DNA of 64,000 nucleotides from positions 14,125,504 to 14,189,503 of the forward strand of contig NC_088298.1 in the NCBI RefSeq assembly GCF_032854445.1, read 5' to 3'. A program made the translations under genes and the position numbers. Numbering within the stretch: the stretch's first letter is position 1; every line of letters starts with the position of its first letter. Origin of the DNA: Liolophura sinensis. Lineage: Eukaryota; Mollusca; Polyplacophora; Chitonida; Chitonidae. Under the pieces are notes generated by a model. That model searched no databases. It worked only from the letters and a program-made list of their open reading frames with translations, and had not been told where the DNA came from. Positions 1 to 12,350 of this stretch are shown here, piece after piece.

Positions 1-837
1 CTGTATATCTTTTGTGATCAGACTTTTTAAGACAGTTTCTTCTGCTGTAAAAAAAAAATCGCAGATCTGAACAAATGTCACATATATGGATACCCTAAAT
101 ATTCGTGACACCAGCAATCATAAATCATTGAATTTGACAGCCATTCTAGATTCTAGATAATGTGGATTTTCCAGATTAGACGTGGTAAATTCTGAGAATT
201 AAGGGGTGCTTGTTTAAGAATTTCTCACTGCAAGTAACTTTGTGCTTTTACATCTGCTTTCTTTATGCACATCACTGAAAGGCATTTAATCGCCAGCCAT
301 TTTGCCAGGAAAACAATGTTCTAAGACAAGGGTTGATACAAACAGAAGGAATTAACGGGTCACCATTCGGAAACTCTTTGCACACTACATTTAAGCTATA
401 TTAATTTACAAGGTCGGGGTTTAGTGCTAAATCCTAGCTTGTAATGTGAATGCTAAAATAGTGGATCTGATACTAAAAAACGAACTTGTATGAAAATAAA
501 AAAGAAATCCGACTTTGAATTTTATTTTCTTGTGTGTATGGTGTCCAAACATATTTTATACTTCTTTGGCATACAGTCGTATTTTCTATGTGTTTGCCGT
601 ACAAAACATGCAAAAATCGTACAAGTAGGCAGGTCTGCTAAAAATGTATGATCAGTCAAAAAACTGTTACACATTTGACCTTAAATACTAAATTCCTAAT
701 TAGTTTATCTTTGTCACTGAATGTAATCTACTCTGAAAGCACTAAGCAAAGAGCCTTAAGTCACACGGTCTGAGAATGCTATTGTTTATACATTAAGAGG
801 ATTAATTCAGATTGTACATGTATCTTAGTACTTGTTC
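1..837. other. AT-rich intergenic DNA, no feature seen
   Basis: AT-rich sequence with short homopolymer runs. I see no long open frame, splice-supported exon or recognisable repeat. Confidence 0.5.
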
Positions 838-970
838 CTTACGTGGGAAGGTCCTCCAGCAACCTGTGGATGGTCAAAGGTTTCCCCCGGGCTCTGCCCA
901 GTTTCCACCCACCATAATGCTGGCTGTCGTTGTATAAGTGAAATATTCTTGAGTACGGTGAGCACGCCTC
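838..970 (+). repeat. SINE family 1, 5'-truncated copy
   Basis: The piece has the body and tail of the commonest SINE here: GTGGGAAGGTC, then CCCGGGCTCTGCCCAG, CACCATAATGCTGGC and the 3' tail ATAAGTGAAATATTCTTGAG. The tRNA-like head is absent and there is no poly-A or TAAA tail, so it is truncated at both ends. The short open frames on both strands here are repeat sequence, not genes. Confidence 0.85.
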
Positions 971-2247
971 ATAAGAACTGCCAATCAGTATGCAGTAAGC
1001 CAGAGTTATCAGAGAGAATGTGTGGAAGAGTTTTGGTGAACCAAACATATGGACCAAGAAGGGATACATTTACCTACTCCAGACATTTCCATACCAGTCA
1101 AGAAAACTACCAATAAATGTTAAACAAAGAAACAAATTTGTGACATGTTTCACAGATTTATCATCAAGACAGAACATATGACGGTAAAGAACAAAAACCA
1201 TAAAAGCCTAACTATACTGACATAACCATTGTATTAAATAGAGGACAACCCAGTAGCCATAGCAACCTCTGAATTACAGCTACAAATGACGTTTACGATT
1301 AAGCAGAAACACCGGTGTCACCAGCTTATGAGGACCAATCACGTAGCAATAATGGCGAATAATGTCACACAATTGACTAGGCTAGGCTAGGCTGGCAACA
1401 TCAGTGTTTCTATATAATTGTAAGCGCCTAAAGTGTACATCTACCTCTGCACTACAATACAGTGTCTCTCCAGGACGTATCAAACAGTAAAAACTTAAAT
1501 TCAATGTTATAAATTCCAAAAGTTAAAACAAAACCAGGGGTGAAAATACGGTGCATTAGAGTGTACACCTCTCCTGGACAGGTAAGTTTTCTGAGACACA
1601 GGTGAAAACATTAAGCAACTGTCGCATGTGACAGGTTCAATTTAGCATTTTTGTACAATTCATGCAAAAAAAAAAAAAAAACCCCAGATATGTTAACTGA
1701 TTTTCATAGCAATTTTCATAGCAATTTCCATAGCAACATTCAACGCTGCTATACACAACTCTACCTGCTCACCAAATATTGAAGGCGTGGGCTAAGAACA
1801 CATAAGGCCGTAACCAAAGCACACCTGCATATCCAAACTGACAATGCAACAATCACCTGGTTGACATGGCAACTTCTGAAAAGGACAACAGCAGATGATA
1901 TAAAGTGACACTTGGTCTCATCAACCCAACTTCAAAAACAATCAAGCATGATTTTACGCATTATACAAACTACATGTACTTGTGTCTCCTGATATCCCAC
2001 CTGTCAGCACTTACTACGTATACAGTGGTTCCGCTGACCTAACATTAATAATAATAATTCACCTGCCCTACCAACACTCTGCCCGTTCCTTGCTATATAG
2101 CCTGTTCATGCAAAACACAACACAACAGTTAACTAATGACCTGAAGCCTTTAATGACTGATTAAACTGAATCCTCTATCAAGTGCATTACAGTTTTCGTT
2201 TCCTCTTTCGAAAGAGGGCTTCTGCACAGGAAAAGTTGAATGGCTTA
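971..2247. other. Intergenic DNA with minor simple repeats
   Basis: No gene recognised. Minor features are a GCTAG-type short repeat near 1380-1395, a poly-A run near 1667-1681, and a small tandem of CATAGCAATTT units near 1705-1738. Confidence 0.45.
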
Positions 2248-3685
2248 TCAGCTGAGTTGGCAGCATACATGTTTAGGAAGGGCAGCGCTCACAGGAATTG
2301 ATAATGTAATCGCAGCAAGCACAGCGAAGTGCGGGAAAATGTCGACAAATTCTAGAATCACTGCGCAACAGGCGTGGTCGAATGACGTTGTGCTGATAGC
2401 AGCGGGGGCTGACTTGAGCTGTATGAAGTCTCGCCTGGCCAGATTACGGTCCAGCAAGCCGGGGAGCGGCTTCCCTGGTTTCAGTATCCTCATCCGAAGA
2501 CACGGTAAAATAAGTCACCAGCGTTTCAAGCAAATCTCTGCCATACGTGTTTAACTCCTCTTGAGTCGGTGGATATCGGATTGGGTGATATCGGACTGGG
2601 AATATCGGGATATCAGATTGGGAGAATCGGATTGGGTTCAGAATTACATATTATGGATGTAACATGGTGAGGCTACCTGGCAGAAAACAACTTCATAAGG
2701 ACTGAATAAAATCTTCAATAAAACCTTTGCTCAGTTTTCTATAGGCAGAGAGTTTTCCTCAGTTTATGTTTGATCTCACAAAACATTCTGTCAATGGCAC
2801 TGTGGGTAAACTTCATCTCGCTTTCCCCATTTTCAATTATCGGGGACTCTAAACTGGAGATTGTGGACTGAACCATGGGCTGTCTAATAGACAGGTTTAG
2901 GTTTTCCCTTTGAAGACAGTGATTTTCCATGTACGACAGAGCATTAGAGAGCATATATTTTGTTGCAATGATATTGTAGGTTTTCAGTTTTTTGTTTAGG
3001 TATACAGCAACGTTTTTGCATTCTGAAGCTTCTTCCTCAATCTCTATTACCAGAGCCGACCAATTCAACCTGGTTGATTTTACAGCTTGAGAGAGTAGCA
3101 ACCACCTCAGGGTAGATGGCTGTTTCACGCTAGAAAATTCTGTGTCTTCGAGTACTTGTGACAGCTCTTTCAGTCTATCATATCTGGTTGCAGAATACTG
3201 ATATAATATCTATATCTCATTCAGAGTGTTTCTGTATTCACCAATACCTTTTGACAATCAGGCCGCGTCCTGCGATGCAAGGGTCACCCAATGTGCTATA
3301 CAATGCACATAAACCAAGCATGGACGCTGCGTGGCTCGCAGCCGTACTCTGACACCCCATCATAACACTTGCCCCATCTGACCCCAAACCAATAAACTTT
3401 TCTATCAGGACTTCCCATTCTCCCAAAACTTCCACTATTTTCTCTGTGACTTTTTCAGCTGTTCCCTCGTGTAATGTGTAGTTTCCCAAAAATATTGTTT
3501 CAGACTTTCCGCCATTCACAACACGAGCAAATATTTTCTCTACAGATACATTTATAGTTTCGCTGAAGATAAGGCCGATAAAATTTGCTTTCTGCAATTT
3601 GAGATTTTAGTTCATCAGCCACTTCCACTAATGGGTTTTCAACTCTTGGAAGCTGTTCCTGTGTGAATAAACCTGTCCACTCCAT
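2248..3685 (-). pseudogene. Decayed hAT-superfamily transposase (ZNF862/KIAA1586-like)
   Basis: Several minus-strand open frames in different phases line up in hAT order. At 3685-3500 there is an N-terminal stretch (VEVADELKSQI). At 3597-3238 a segment of the RNase H-like catalytic region ends in GLGSDGASVMMG, with the Asp expected in this subfamily. At 3160-2739 there is KQPSTLRWLLLSQAV, typical of this lineage. At 2493-2248 there is the start of the C-terminal dimerisation domain (FPHFAVLAAITLSIPVSAA). The phases are broken by frameshifts, and about 2560-2690 holds short ATCGGATTGGG repeats that do not belong to the family, so the copy cannot be functional. I did not find terminal inverted repeats or an 8-bp target duplication. 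Family assignment is from motif recognition. A domesticated host gene is unlikely given the breaks. Confidence 0.75.
2566..2640 (+). repeat. Short GATATCGGATTGGG tandem repeat
   Basis: About four degenerate copies of a 15-18 bp unit around ATATCGGATTGGG sit inside the decayed hAT copy, between its middle part and its dimerisation-domain fragment. Confidence 0.6.
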
Positions 3686-3689
3686 GAAT

Positions 3690-6600
3690 AATTAAAAAAT
3701 AATTAAAAAGATTCGTCTGCTTCTTACTCGCCATTACAAAATGTGCGTTTCGTGAGACCCTCAAGGGAGACTACTCCACAGAAAACACATTTTTAACCAA
3801 CTGTGAAGCATGACTATCCCCTGACCATCCAGCCACAATAACCAAACTCGATGGCTCGCTCACTCTCTGACCTTAAGTACATATCACACTGCCCAGATTT
3901 ATTAGCTTTAGGGCTTATATATTTATTAGCTTGACATATAGGTCTATCCAAGTTATTATGTATACTGGTTTTCTTACAAACTTTAACTTTACCAGTCCCG
4001 GGTGAGTTCTACCAGTCAAAGACGGAAATTTACCGGTAAATGGAAACACTGATATATGTCTGTATGTACCACACGTACAAGCATATATCTTACAATTAAA
4101 GCCAGTTTTCCCAGTGCCGAGCTACAAAGTTGCATTCTGATTGTATACATGTGCATGTATTTCAGAGGCAATAAATTTGTGTCCTTTTTTTTTTTTTCAT
4201 TCATGTAACATGAACTACTGTACTAGGATATTACCCTACCTTCCAAACAAACCTCAAAACACCTTTCTAAGATCAATGGAGTTTTTAGTATGAGTAACTC
4301 AGTCATGGACAAAATCTTAGCCTAAATATAGTATTCTTGTACTGTTAACTATCATCGCAAAAACTCTGAATTAGATCCAAGGACATAAACCTGGCTTTAG
4401 AGTCAAGAATAAACCAAGACCATAATGACCGCTCAGCTGTAATTACGTCTTAAATGTATCTGATCTCAGCCTTTCATACACGTTTTGTTTTCCTCTTCGA
4501 GATCAATAATCTCGGTTTCATTTGCGACATCGAATAAAATGTTAGGAAATTTTCTGCGTCGTATCTTCAGCTACAGGAAGTGATTCATAGCTAGTATCAG
4601 ATGGCATATTGTCAGTATGGAATTTCAAAAAAACAACTAAAAATCAGATATATAAGATACAGATAAAAATATCCCTGTTCAGGCTAGTGAATCAGTTACA
4701 AAACTAGCAATACGTAAAATCAGACACTCTAGCTAGAAATCTAAAGGGGCAGCCCTGGGTAAAGGTCCACCAATGAAAAAATGGGCAGGATGGCAATTTT
4801 CACTGCCTATCTACTGACAAAAAGGGGCAAGGTTGCAAAAACCTTTCCAAAAAAAGTCTAGACAGGAGTATGTAAGCCTGAAAGTGTGTACAAAGAAGCG
4901 TATGCACATATCTGCAATTGCCATTACATTGACGTACACACAACATTTCTCACATATGTGCAGAGGTATTTCACAAGAGTGGCAAGAGATGTGCAACCAT
5001 TTCTTAGCAGATCAAACTGGCAGAAATGCGCCCAGTCACTTCACTGCCGATAACTGACCCGATTTCTTTCCATACCACCACACACAGTCAAGCCGATCTA
5101 CTCGCGGTTGCAGCCAGCCAGCCCAGTCGGCGTGTCCTCGGAAAAATCAATCAGTGAAGGGAGATCAACGAACCTTTCGCCCCGGCTCTATGTGAGGGAG
5201 TGGGCCAGTAAGCCGCCTTAGTGCAGACAGAACCAGGTCGACTTAATGCACCACACTTTTCTCTTGCGCTCAGCTGACTGACTAGCACTGATCGTATTAA
5301 TACATAGTATTTTTCACATTGTATTTGCACACTGAATCCTTCAAACCATTATCAAGATCCTGGGTGCATGTAGTTTACAATATGTACAGTGAGTAGAAAG
5401 GCACATGGAAAGTACACTAATCATGCTCGTTAGAGCTGCCAGCATTACACATAGCTTAGCACTACACTACATCAACAAGTATAATGGCTCTTCTAGTATT
5501 GATTATTATGGGACATAGAACAGTAGCTTTTCTGTGTGCATCAGATCTGCATGCTTGAAAAACTAGGTCAGAGTAACTTGTCATGGTAGGTGTGTCCAAA
5601 ATTTGGCTGTAGCTGGCATATTAGAGAAATCAGGCACTTCAGCATGAGCTCATGGTCTGAAATACACGATATAACCCAGAGTGAACCCCTGAAGTTACTT
5701 TTGTGTGACACATGTCAAACTGCAATGCAGAATTTCTCAGTAATATAAGAGCACTTCCTGAAACAGATTGCTTATAACATGTACAGATATGTGCATGTAC
5801 AAGCATACACCTATACTACTACTGCACATATATGTGTCTTCTGCACAACTACTGCATGACATTATCTTTTACAAAGACATGAACAACAGCACTGACATCT
5901 TCATACATAGAAATTTGCCACCACTACAAACCACTATAGATATATAAGCTCAATTCCTTCACAGAAAGACATTTCCCAATGGTAATTTTCACAGACTGAT
6001 CCTGGTAATATATATATAGCCCATGAATGGAGTTGACAGTATCAATACATATTTCAACCACAAAGTGAATCAGAAAAATGAATGTACACATGTAATGAAC
6101 CAGGTCTGAACTATCATAATAAGACAACTTTGAAACATTTGAATTTAAATACATGCACAGCACATACTGATTGAAGATAATTGTAGGCTCTAATGAGGAA
6201 AAAAACGTGACACCACTGGCAATCCACAATATTTTATCTTAAAGGAACAAAAAACAGATATATTTAATTACTACATTCTGTTAAATTTTAAACGTCTGCC
6301 AAAATAAAAAAAGTGCAGAACAAAAATTGTGTTCATATTTTCATTATGAAGGAAAAGAAGTATATTTATTCCAATCAGCCAGATACATTAACATTTCTGA
6401 GATACATGATATTTTCTTGATGTTTCTCTATGTACAAGTAAGTCGCAATCATTTTTAAAGAAATTCATTTTGAATTTCTCCACCACTAAACACACCTATA
6501 ACAAAAACAGTAAGGTTGACAATAAGATAAAGAACACATTGACAAATGTATGGAAAATCTTTGAAACTATCTCTTATCAACAATTTTACCAAGATGCATT

Positions 6601-7480
6601 TTGTGAATACAAAAACTTCTTCATGCATGTTCTTCACATTTCCTTAGATTTCTATTTCCACTGACATGGTAGAGAGATGCAATTAGGTAGGTGAATACAG
6701 TATCAGAATTAAAGTTTTAGCATTCTGAATCATAGAGGGCAACCTCTATCCATTGCACTTAAACATATTCTGCCGATACATGTACATGTCTAAAGACACT
6801 GCCAATACAGCAGCATTTGACTACAGTCAAGAAAATATACATGTACCTTCAGCAGCCAGCAGTCAACACAGCGGATACAATTTAGCTTACAGGCAAACAC
6901 GATTACCTAATTAATTAAATCAAATCAATACTTAGCCACTGGCATGTGTATGAAGGAATCAATATGTAACAGTGATCAAAGACTCACAAGCATGTACATG
7001 TACAGCTACATTTAATACACCGTTGTACCATCACACTCATTTCATTCACTTTTAATTAAAATTGAAAGCAGAAAACAACAAAATCCAAAGTCATACAGAT
7101 ATTATTCCACCAAAACATTCAGTGGAAATTTATAAGATTATCTGAAAAAAAAATATGTTTTTCTACATCATCCAGTTGGAAGCCTGTGATGATGGTTCTA
7201 TGTCGCATGTCTTTCTCCTTGTAGCTTGACAAAATCTACAAGTATTTAAAAGGTGCTGCAAACGAAAATTTGAAATTAATTGACATGGCTGTTAATTCCA
7301 GCCGTCAATGCTGAAGAAACATGCAGCCAGTTTGATGGTAATGAAACTGTCCAATTAAATCAATGCGTGAAGACTGAAACAACTTAGGTGAGCGCTTGTG
7401 CGCAAGAGTTTCGCTCCGTTTTCTGCGCACTTGCCCGACTTAAACAAACAGAGGATAAATTTTTAAACACACAAAACACA
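3690..7480. other. Long AT-rich gene-poor stretch
   Basis: About 3.8 kb with no recognised gene. It is rich in ACATGTA-type words and A/T runs. Open frames up to about 100 codons occur on both strands (for example 5924-6229, minus), but they are of low complexity and match no family I know. It could be intron or 3' UTR of a minus-strand gene whose 5' part may lie near 7.5-7.85 kb. Confidence 0.4.
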
Positions 7481-7494
7481 TTCAAAACACTTAC

Positions 7495-7860
7495 CTTTTC
7501 TTTTCTCTTTTCTTCAAGCTTCACCCAAGATGCACCATCAATGTTGTACTGTCAAAGTCAGTAGAAAACTTGGCAGAGCAAAGTCGCGTAGAGTTGCGAG
7601 CAGCTTCAGAAGAGTTCGCGGAACTTTTCTGTGGCGCACTTGCTGAGCACCACTCACTGACACTTGGCGATTCCGGAGCGAATCAAGAGTGAAACTACCA
7701 GACTGCTGCACGCTGTTTTAGCAAGATGCACTTATTTTGACGCTAACGTGTGCTTGGGGCATTTCTACACGTTTGACATCTATTTCGCGTGTGCTTTTCA
7801 GTTGTTCAAATTTCGCCCTTCCTCCCACGCAGACGCCATTTTGGAATAAATGCTCTCTCG
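7495..7860 (-). promoter_or_regulatory. Possible minus-strand 5' exon and promoter
   Basis: This patch is richer in GC and CpG than its surroundings. Reading minus, AAAATGGCG at 7846-7838 fits a YY1-type start element, and its ATG opens only a 13-codon frame. A consensus splice donor, AAAAG followed by GTAAGTG, has its GT at 7494-7493. Just before it, 7548-7495 reads as 18 clean codons (YNIDGASWVKLEEKRKEK) preceded by a possible acceptor TTTGACAG. Either this is a first exon of 5' UTR, or it is a UTR exon followed by a short coding exon. I do not recognise the peptide, and no downstream exon was found to the left. Confidence 0.3.
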
Positions 7861-9384
7861 ATTCACTACCTGCAGCCGCAGCTTCGTATGTGGGATAGCC
7901 TGTGCATGAACGGAACCTTCCGCAAATTTGTCAGCCTCTGCAGGATTAAAATGCCTAAGATGTTCTTCCCGAAGAAAATAGTTTGCATCTGGGTTGGGGC
8001 AAGTCGGGGATCAGTAGATAGAAAGAAATTTTAATCAACTGTGAGCGGTAGGTCAGTATCCAGGCAATTCTCTTACGTAGATAGTGACGTCACCGGGTAT
8101 TCCCGGGCCGCTAGAAAAATATACGTTTCATACAGAAGAAGTGTTGTTTTCTAGTGGAATTATTGTCTTGTTTGTGTGCCCTGTGTGGCGGAGGTGGACT
8201 ACAGACCTACGCCTGAGCCACACATCTGACATCAATGTGTTTACGTGTGTATCACAGCCTATTAAATATTCATCTGGGTGTCTTAACCTCAGAGTAACTT
8301 GTACTCAGACTGGCTGCCGAAATAGGTCAGTCTCAGGTCAGGTTGACGAGGCGCTCGAGTGGGGCTACCGTCTAACCCCATTACTCAGAATTTTATTCAA
8401 GTACTGGAATGTTGAGCGAGTAAAAAAATTTAACATAATGGATGTTGACATTTTTAAAGTACCTTGCAATCACTGGCAGTGTAAATGAAGGAAAAAAGCA
8501 ATGCGAACTTGCAGTTTGCAGGAAGTTACAAGGAGACAGTTGGAGAGAGAGCAGCTTTGGGACCCTCTCACACCCACTACCTCCCCCCTGCGCCAGCTTT
8601 ATAATGTTCACCAATGAGTTCTTGTGAACTCGGTCTACAACACTTTTCGGTACTTTTAATACTGAGTTTTAAAATTCTCTTCTTTTTTTTCTGCATAAAT
8701 CTGACAGGGTAGGATGTCTGTCTTATTAAACAGTATTTAGAAAAATACACTTTCTGCCATTTCCAAGAAGAATAAAAAAAACTGCCTGGTATAAATCACG
8801 TTAAACAGAATGAGATACTGGGTGTTACAATATTCATCATAGAACAGGGACCATATTAGCCCAAATCGGCTTAATTTAGCGCTGATCTTCTGTTTCAGGT
8901 ATCGAATGCCATTCTAAATGAAGCAAAGTGGTATAAATATATATACCCACACATTATTTCGGGCCTACATTCATGCTACACCGATAAACAATGTGATGTA
9001 CGGGTGGGTGGCCTTCGCCAACAATATGAAAGGCGCCTCCAGTATGAGGAGTTTAGGGGTGGGTCTGTAAAATTGCACACAATTGCCCGTGAATAATGTA
9101 TTCACAGGATGTTATTCTCTCCAACACATAACCAAAGACATGCCCGTGCAATCAATGTATCATGCCCCGAACAAGCATGTTCCTAATGGATGTTGATTCC
9201 CTCGCCCTCAGTGTTTGTGGGTCTCAGTAACAATCTCTGGTCGACCACGCCCGTTATGCCCTGTGGGTAATCTGACGTTCTTCACCAATACATACTAGAG
9301 ACCTTTAGTTTTAGAAGTTACAAGGACAAACTTTTAACTTCAAGCCACAATTAGTTTATCTATTCTAGTTTGATGTAACAAGTT
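7861..9384. other. Intergenic DNA, no feature recognised
   Basis: Open frames such as 8084-8488 (plus) have no recognisable domain and no splice or start support. No repeat family was recognised. Confidence 0.4.
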
Positions 9385-9530
9385 GCGTGGCTGCGCGTGA
9401 CACATGGGAAGGCTTTCCAGTAACCTGACAAAAGTTTCTGGTGTGGAACTCCGGTTTCTTCCACTATAACACTGACCGCCGATGTATAAATGAAAAATTT
9501 TTTAAAAAGTGTGGCGATTATTTTAATTGT
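9385..9530 (+). repeat. Degenerate SINE family 1 copy
   Basis: An old diverged copy. CATGGGAAGGCTTTCCAGTA, GGTTTCTTCCACTATAAC, CTGACCGCCGATGTATAAAT and GAAAAATTTTT follow the family 1 order of body and tail. The head is not recognisable. Confidence 0.6.
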
Positions 9531-9627
9531 AATAGTAACACTTGAATAAATAAGTCGAAAGAAGCCATAGGGACGATTAAGACCTGATTTAGACAAATGA
9601 ACATCATGGAGGAGGTGATTTGGCAGG

Positions 9628-9940
9628 AAAGAACAACAAACCCGCTAAACGTCACCACAGAGGCAGGAGTGTACAACAAGCCCGCTAAACGTCACTGCAG
9701 AGGCAGGAGGTAACAACGGACCCGCTAAATGTGTCCACAGAAGCAGGAGTGAACAACAGACCCGCTAAATGTTTCCACAGAGGCAGGAGTGAACAACAGA
9801 CCCGCTAAATGTGTCCACAGAGGCAGGAGTGAACAACACACCCGCTAAACGTCACCATAGAGGCAGAACAACAGACCCGCTAAACGTCACCATAGAGGCA
9901 GAACAACAGACCCGCTAAACGTCACCATAGAGGGAGGAGT
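9628..9940 (+). repeat. 40-bp minisatellite
   Basis: About eight head-to-tail copies of a unit of roughly 40 bp containing ACCCGCTAAACGTCACC, CAGAGGCAGGAGT and GAACAACAG. The last copies lack GGAGT and are about 9 bp shorter. The array is clean enough to be fairly young. Confidence 0.9.
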
Positions 9941-11958
9941 ACATCCAGGCTACACAGATTTTACCAGACTTACTTTAAGGGGAAAAAGTTTCCCACTTCT
10001 GTTAACAAAAACCAGATGCCTCCAGCGAGAGATGAAATCGAAGATTATGACGGCGTATGTCCGGTCGTGTCTCAATAGCCCCCACCCACAATCACCAACC
10101 CAGACGAATCTACGGTTAAAAAACTTAGGCCTACGTTCTCTAGGCATGGTAGGCAAAATTGGTTACTAATTTACAGCGTGGAGGTATTCTATGTTGGCCC
10201 AGTAGTGCAGTGAAGAGAACATAAAAAAGCCCATAGGCGGCGGAACCGGCGGAACCTAAAGTAATGTTCTTTTTTTTTATAGACCAAATAACATTGACTG
10301 AGCGGTGTGCATAAAAATGCTTAATACATGAGGGACAACGTGCAGATTATCGCAGCTTTATAACAATTTTTTCACGAAAAATCGCCTAAACTGCGTCTCC
10401 AGCGATATAAATGGCGAGAGCTGAAGGGGCCTAGGCGGTTCCTGGACCCTCGCCTGATGGACTGGGAAACTAATCCGCTTCCCAGCTCCCCCCCCCCCCG
10501 CCCCCAACCCCTCCCAACCTCCACAACCGCCCATATTATATAAAGTTGCGCCTCTCCTGTCCCAGTAAGCATCATCAAATCAAACAGTATTTCTATTTCT
10601 CTCAAGGAGTTATCTGTCTCCTAGGTGTTTTTCTTATAAAATGAATGAACGATCGTTCGTCCATGTGTACGGAAAAGTTTCAGGCTTGGTTCTCAATGAC
10701 AATACCGTTAACATAGATCTATACGGTTTCCAGTTTTCACGAATGAAACTTAAGACTCAGGCAATCGCGATCGATTTACCTCGATTGAAACCCAAGAAAT
10801 TCTTTGCAGTTGCACTGAAACTGACCCATCGACTTGCACTACATCAATTCATTCGTGGTAGTCACGTGATTTCATGAAATCCAAGTCACTCTGTGATAAA
10901 AATGTGCACATACGATTCATGAAGAGCGTTTGAGATGGTCGTACGTAGATGGTGCGACAAGGACCGACCGATTAAGATCACAGCTGTCTTTGTGTGTGTA
11001 GAAAAAACACCTGAGACCACGGCGACCGCTGGGGAGCTCTTCAGATTCATCAAGATTCGCCAAGATCCCTTTTTTGCTCGCAGGTTATCTAATGAATACT
11101 GTACAGTCTTAAGTAAGACTGAGACTTTAGTGATTGAACGGCTCTCAGATATGGTGAATATCTTGGTTCTCCATTAACTACATAGTGTTAGACCTTTTAT
11201 TTTGTTGATTTCGTTTCATTTCTTTTCTTTTCTCATAGTCGGCTTTATGTCTGCATGTACAATCCCCGGCGAGCTGCAATGAAGGCTCCATGCAAGGTTA
11301 CTGCTGAAAACACACATCACATCGTAACGTTTCAGTTCACCCTACATTGGAGTATCGCTTTGCTTCCACGGGTAATGTGGTAGATGTTACCGTGTATAGC
11401 TTCCTTTGTCTTTAGACCGCTCTATTCACACAGGAAATCCGGTCTTTACATATAGCTGTCATATACATGTACCATGTAGGCGACGTCAGTCATTCCAAGT
11501 CAGCTGGCGGGAGTTCTCTTCTCCTGGTTTCTGTTATAAATGATGACTGAGACTCCCCAGTTTCCCAGAACAAGAAGGTGTAGGTAGCCTGTTAAGATAT
11601 ATGGATGTTTTTATGAATGATTGGTAATGGATAGACAAGTATCTAGGAATTGGTTGTCGTGCATATATATCACAATTTCTGGGAATTTATTTTTTCTAAG
11701 AAACATCCAAGGCTTTCGGGAAAGTACCATTCACCAATCCTACTTCATTTCCAGGAATTAAAGCCCGCATAGAATTTAAGACGGTGATTGGGGTGACCTG
11801 TGGGGGAGGTTAGCCAAAGATGGGGGCGTTGAACTGATTATTTCGTGATGAATTTTTAATGGCCAGTATACAGATTAAGATATGCCGCAATAAACAGGCT
11901 TTGTTACGCACATCCTATATAACACAGCCATGGAAGATACACCTTTCACTATACAAAT
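9941..11958. other. Intergenic DNA, no gene recognised
   Basis: Contains a poly-C tract near 10490-10500 and a small poly-T near 10269. Plus-strand open frames at 10641-10877 (78 codons) and 10935-11177 (80 codons) have no recognised domain. They are close together, in different phases, and lack clear splice sites joining them. Confidence 0.4.
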
Positions 11959-12150
11959 ATGGTTTGATTTGATTTGATTTGATTGCGGTTTAACGCAATA
12001 CTCAAGGATTTTTTCACTTATTCGATGGCAGTCAGTTTTGTGGGATGAAACCGGCGTGTTCAGGGTATAATATACCATCGACCTTTGGCATGCGACTGAT
12101 GAACTTTTCCACATGTGATGCACATATAAGCTTAGCATATTGGTGAAAGA
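11959..12150 (-). repeat. SINE family 3 copy with shared tail
   Basis: Read minus, this holds the family 3 core (CACCAATATGC, GTGCATCACATGTGG, AGTTCATCAG, CAAAGGTCGATGGT) followed by CTGACTGCCATCGAATAAGT and GAAAAAATCCTTGAGTATTG, then AATCAAATCAAATCAAA. The last part is the same 3' tail as family 1. The head is degenerate. Confidence 0.7.
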
Positions 12151-12187
12151 CAAGTGTCATACAAGGGTCATATAAGTGTCACGAACC

Positions 12188-12188
<1 letters not shown>

Positions 12189-12240
<52 letters not shown>

Positions 12241-12350
12241 TCCCACGATCAGTGAGTGAGGTCCGGAATCAACAAATTCCCTGTTGCGAAGATCAGGATC
12301 AAACCGATATACCTCGTGTGTCCATTAGCTACGGAAAGACGGCCGCCTTT
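12189..12350 (-). repeat. tRNA-like SINE remnant with (AAT)n tail
   Basis: Read minus, the unit has an A-box-like GTAGCTAATGG, a B-box-like GGTTTGATCCT and a unique body, ending in about 16 AAT triplets (12191-12237 on plus). This layout suggests a tRNA-derived SINE distinct from families 1-3. Only one clear copy is present here, so the assignment is tentative. Confidence 0.5.

Noticed and set aside
9628-9940. CRISPR-like array
   Set aside because: Units are head-to-tail with no unique spacers, and the DNA is eukaryotic; it is a minisatellite.
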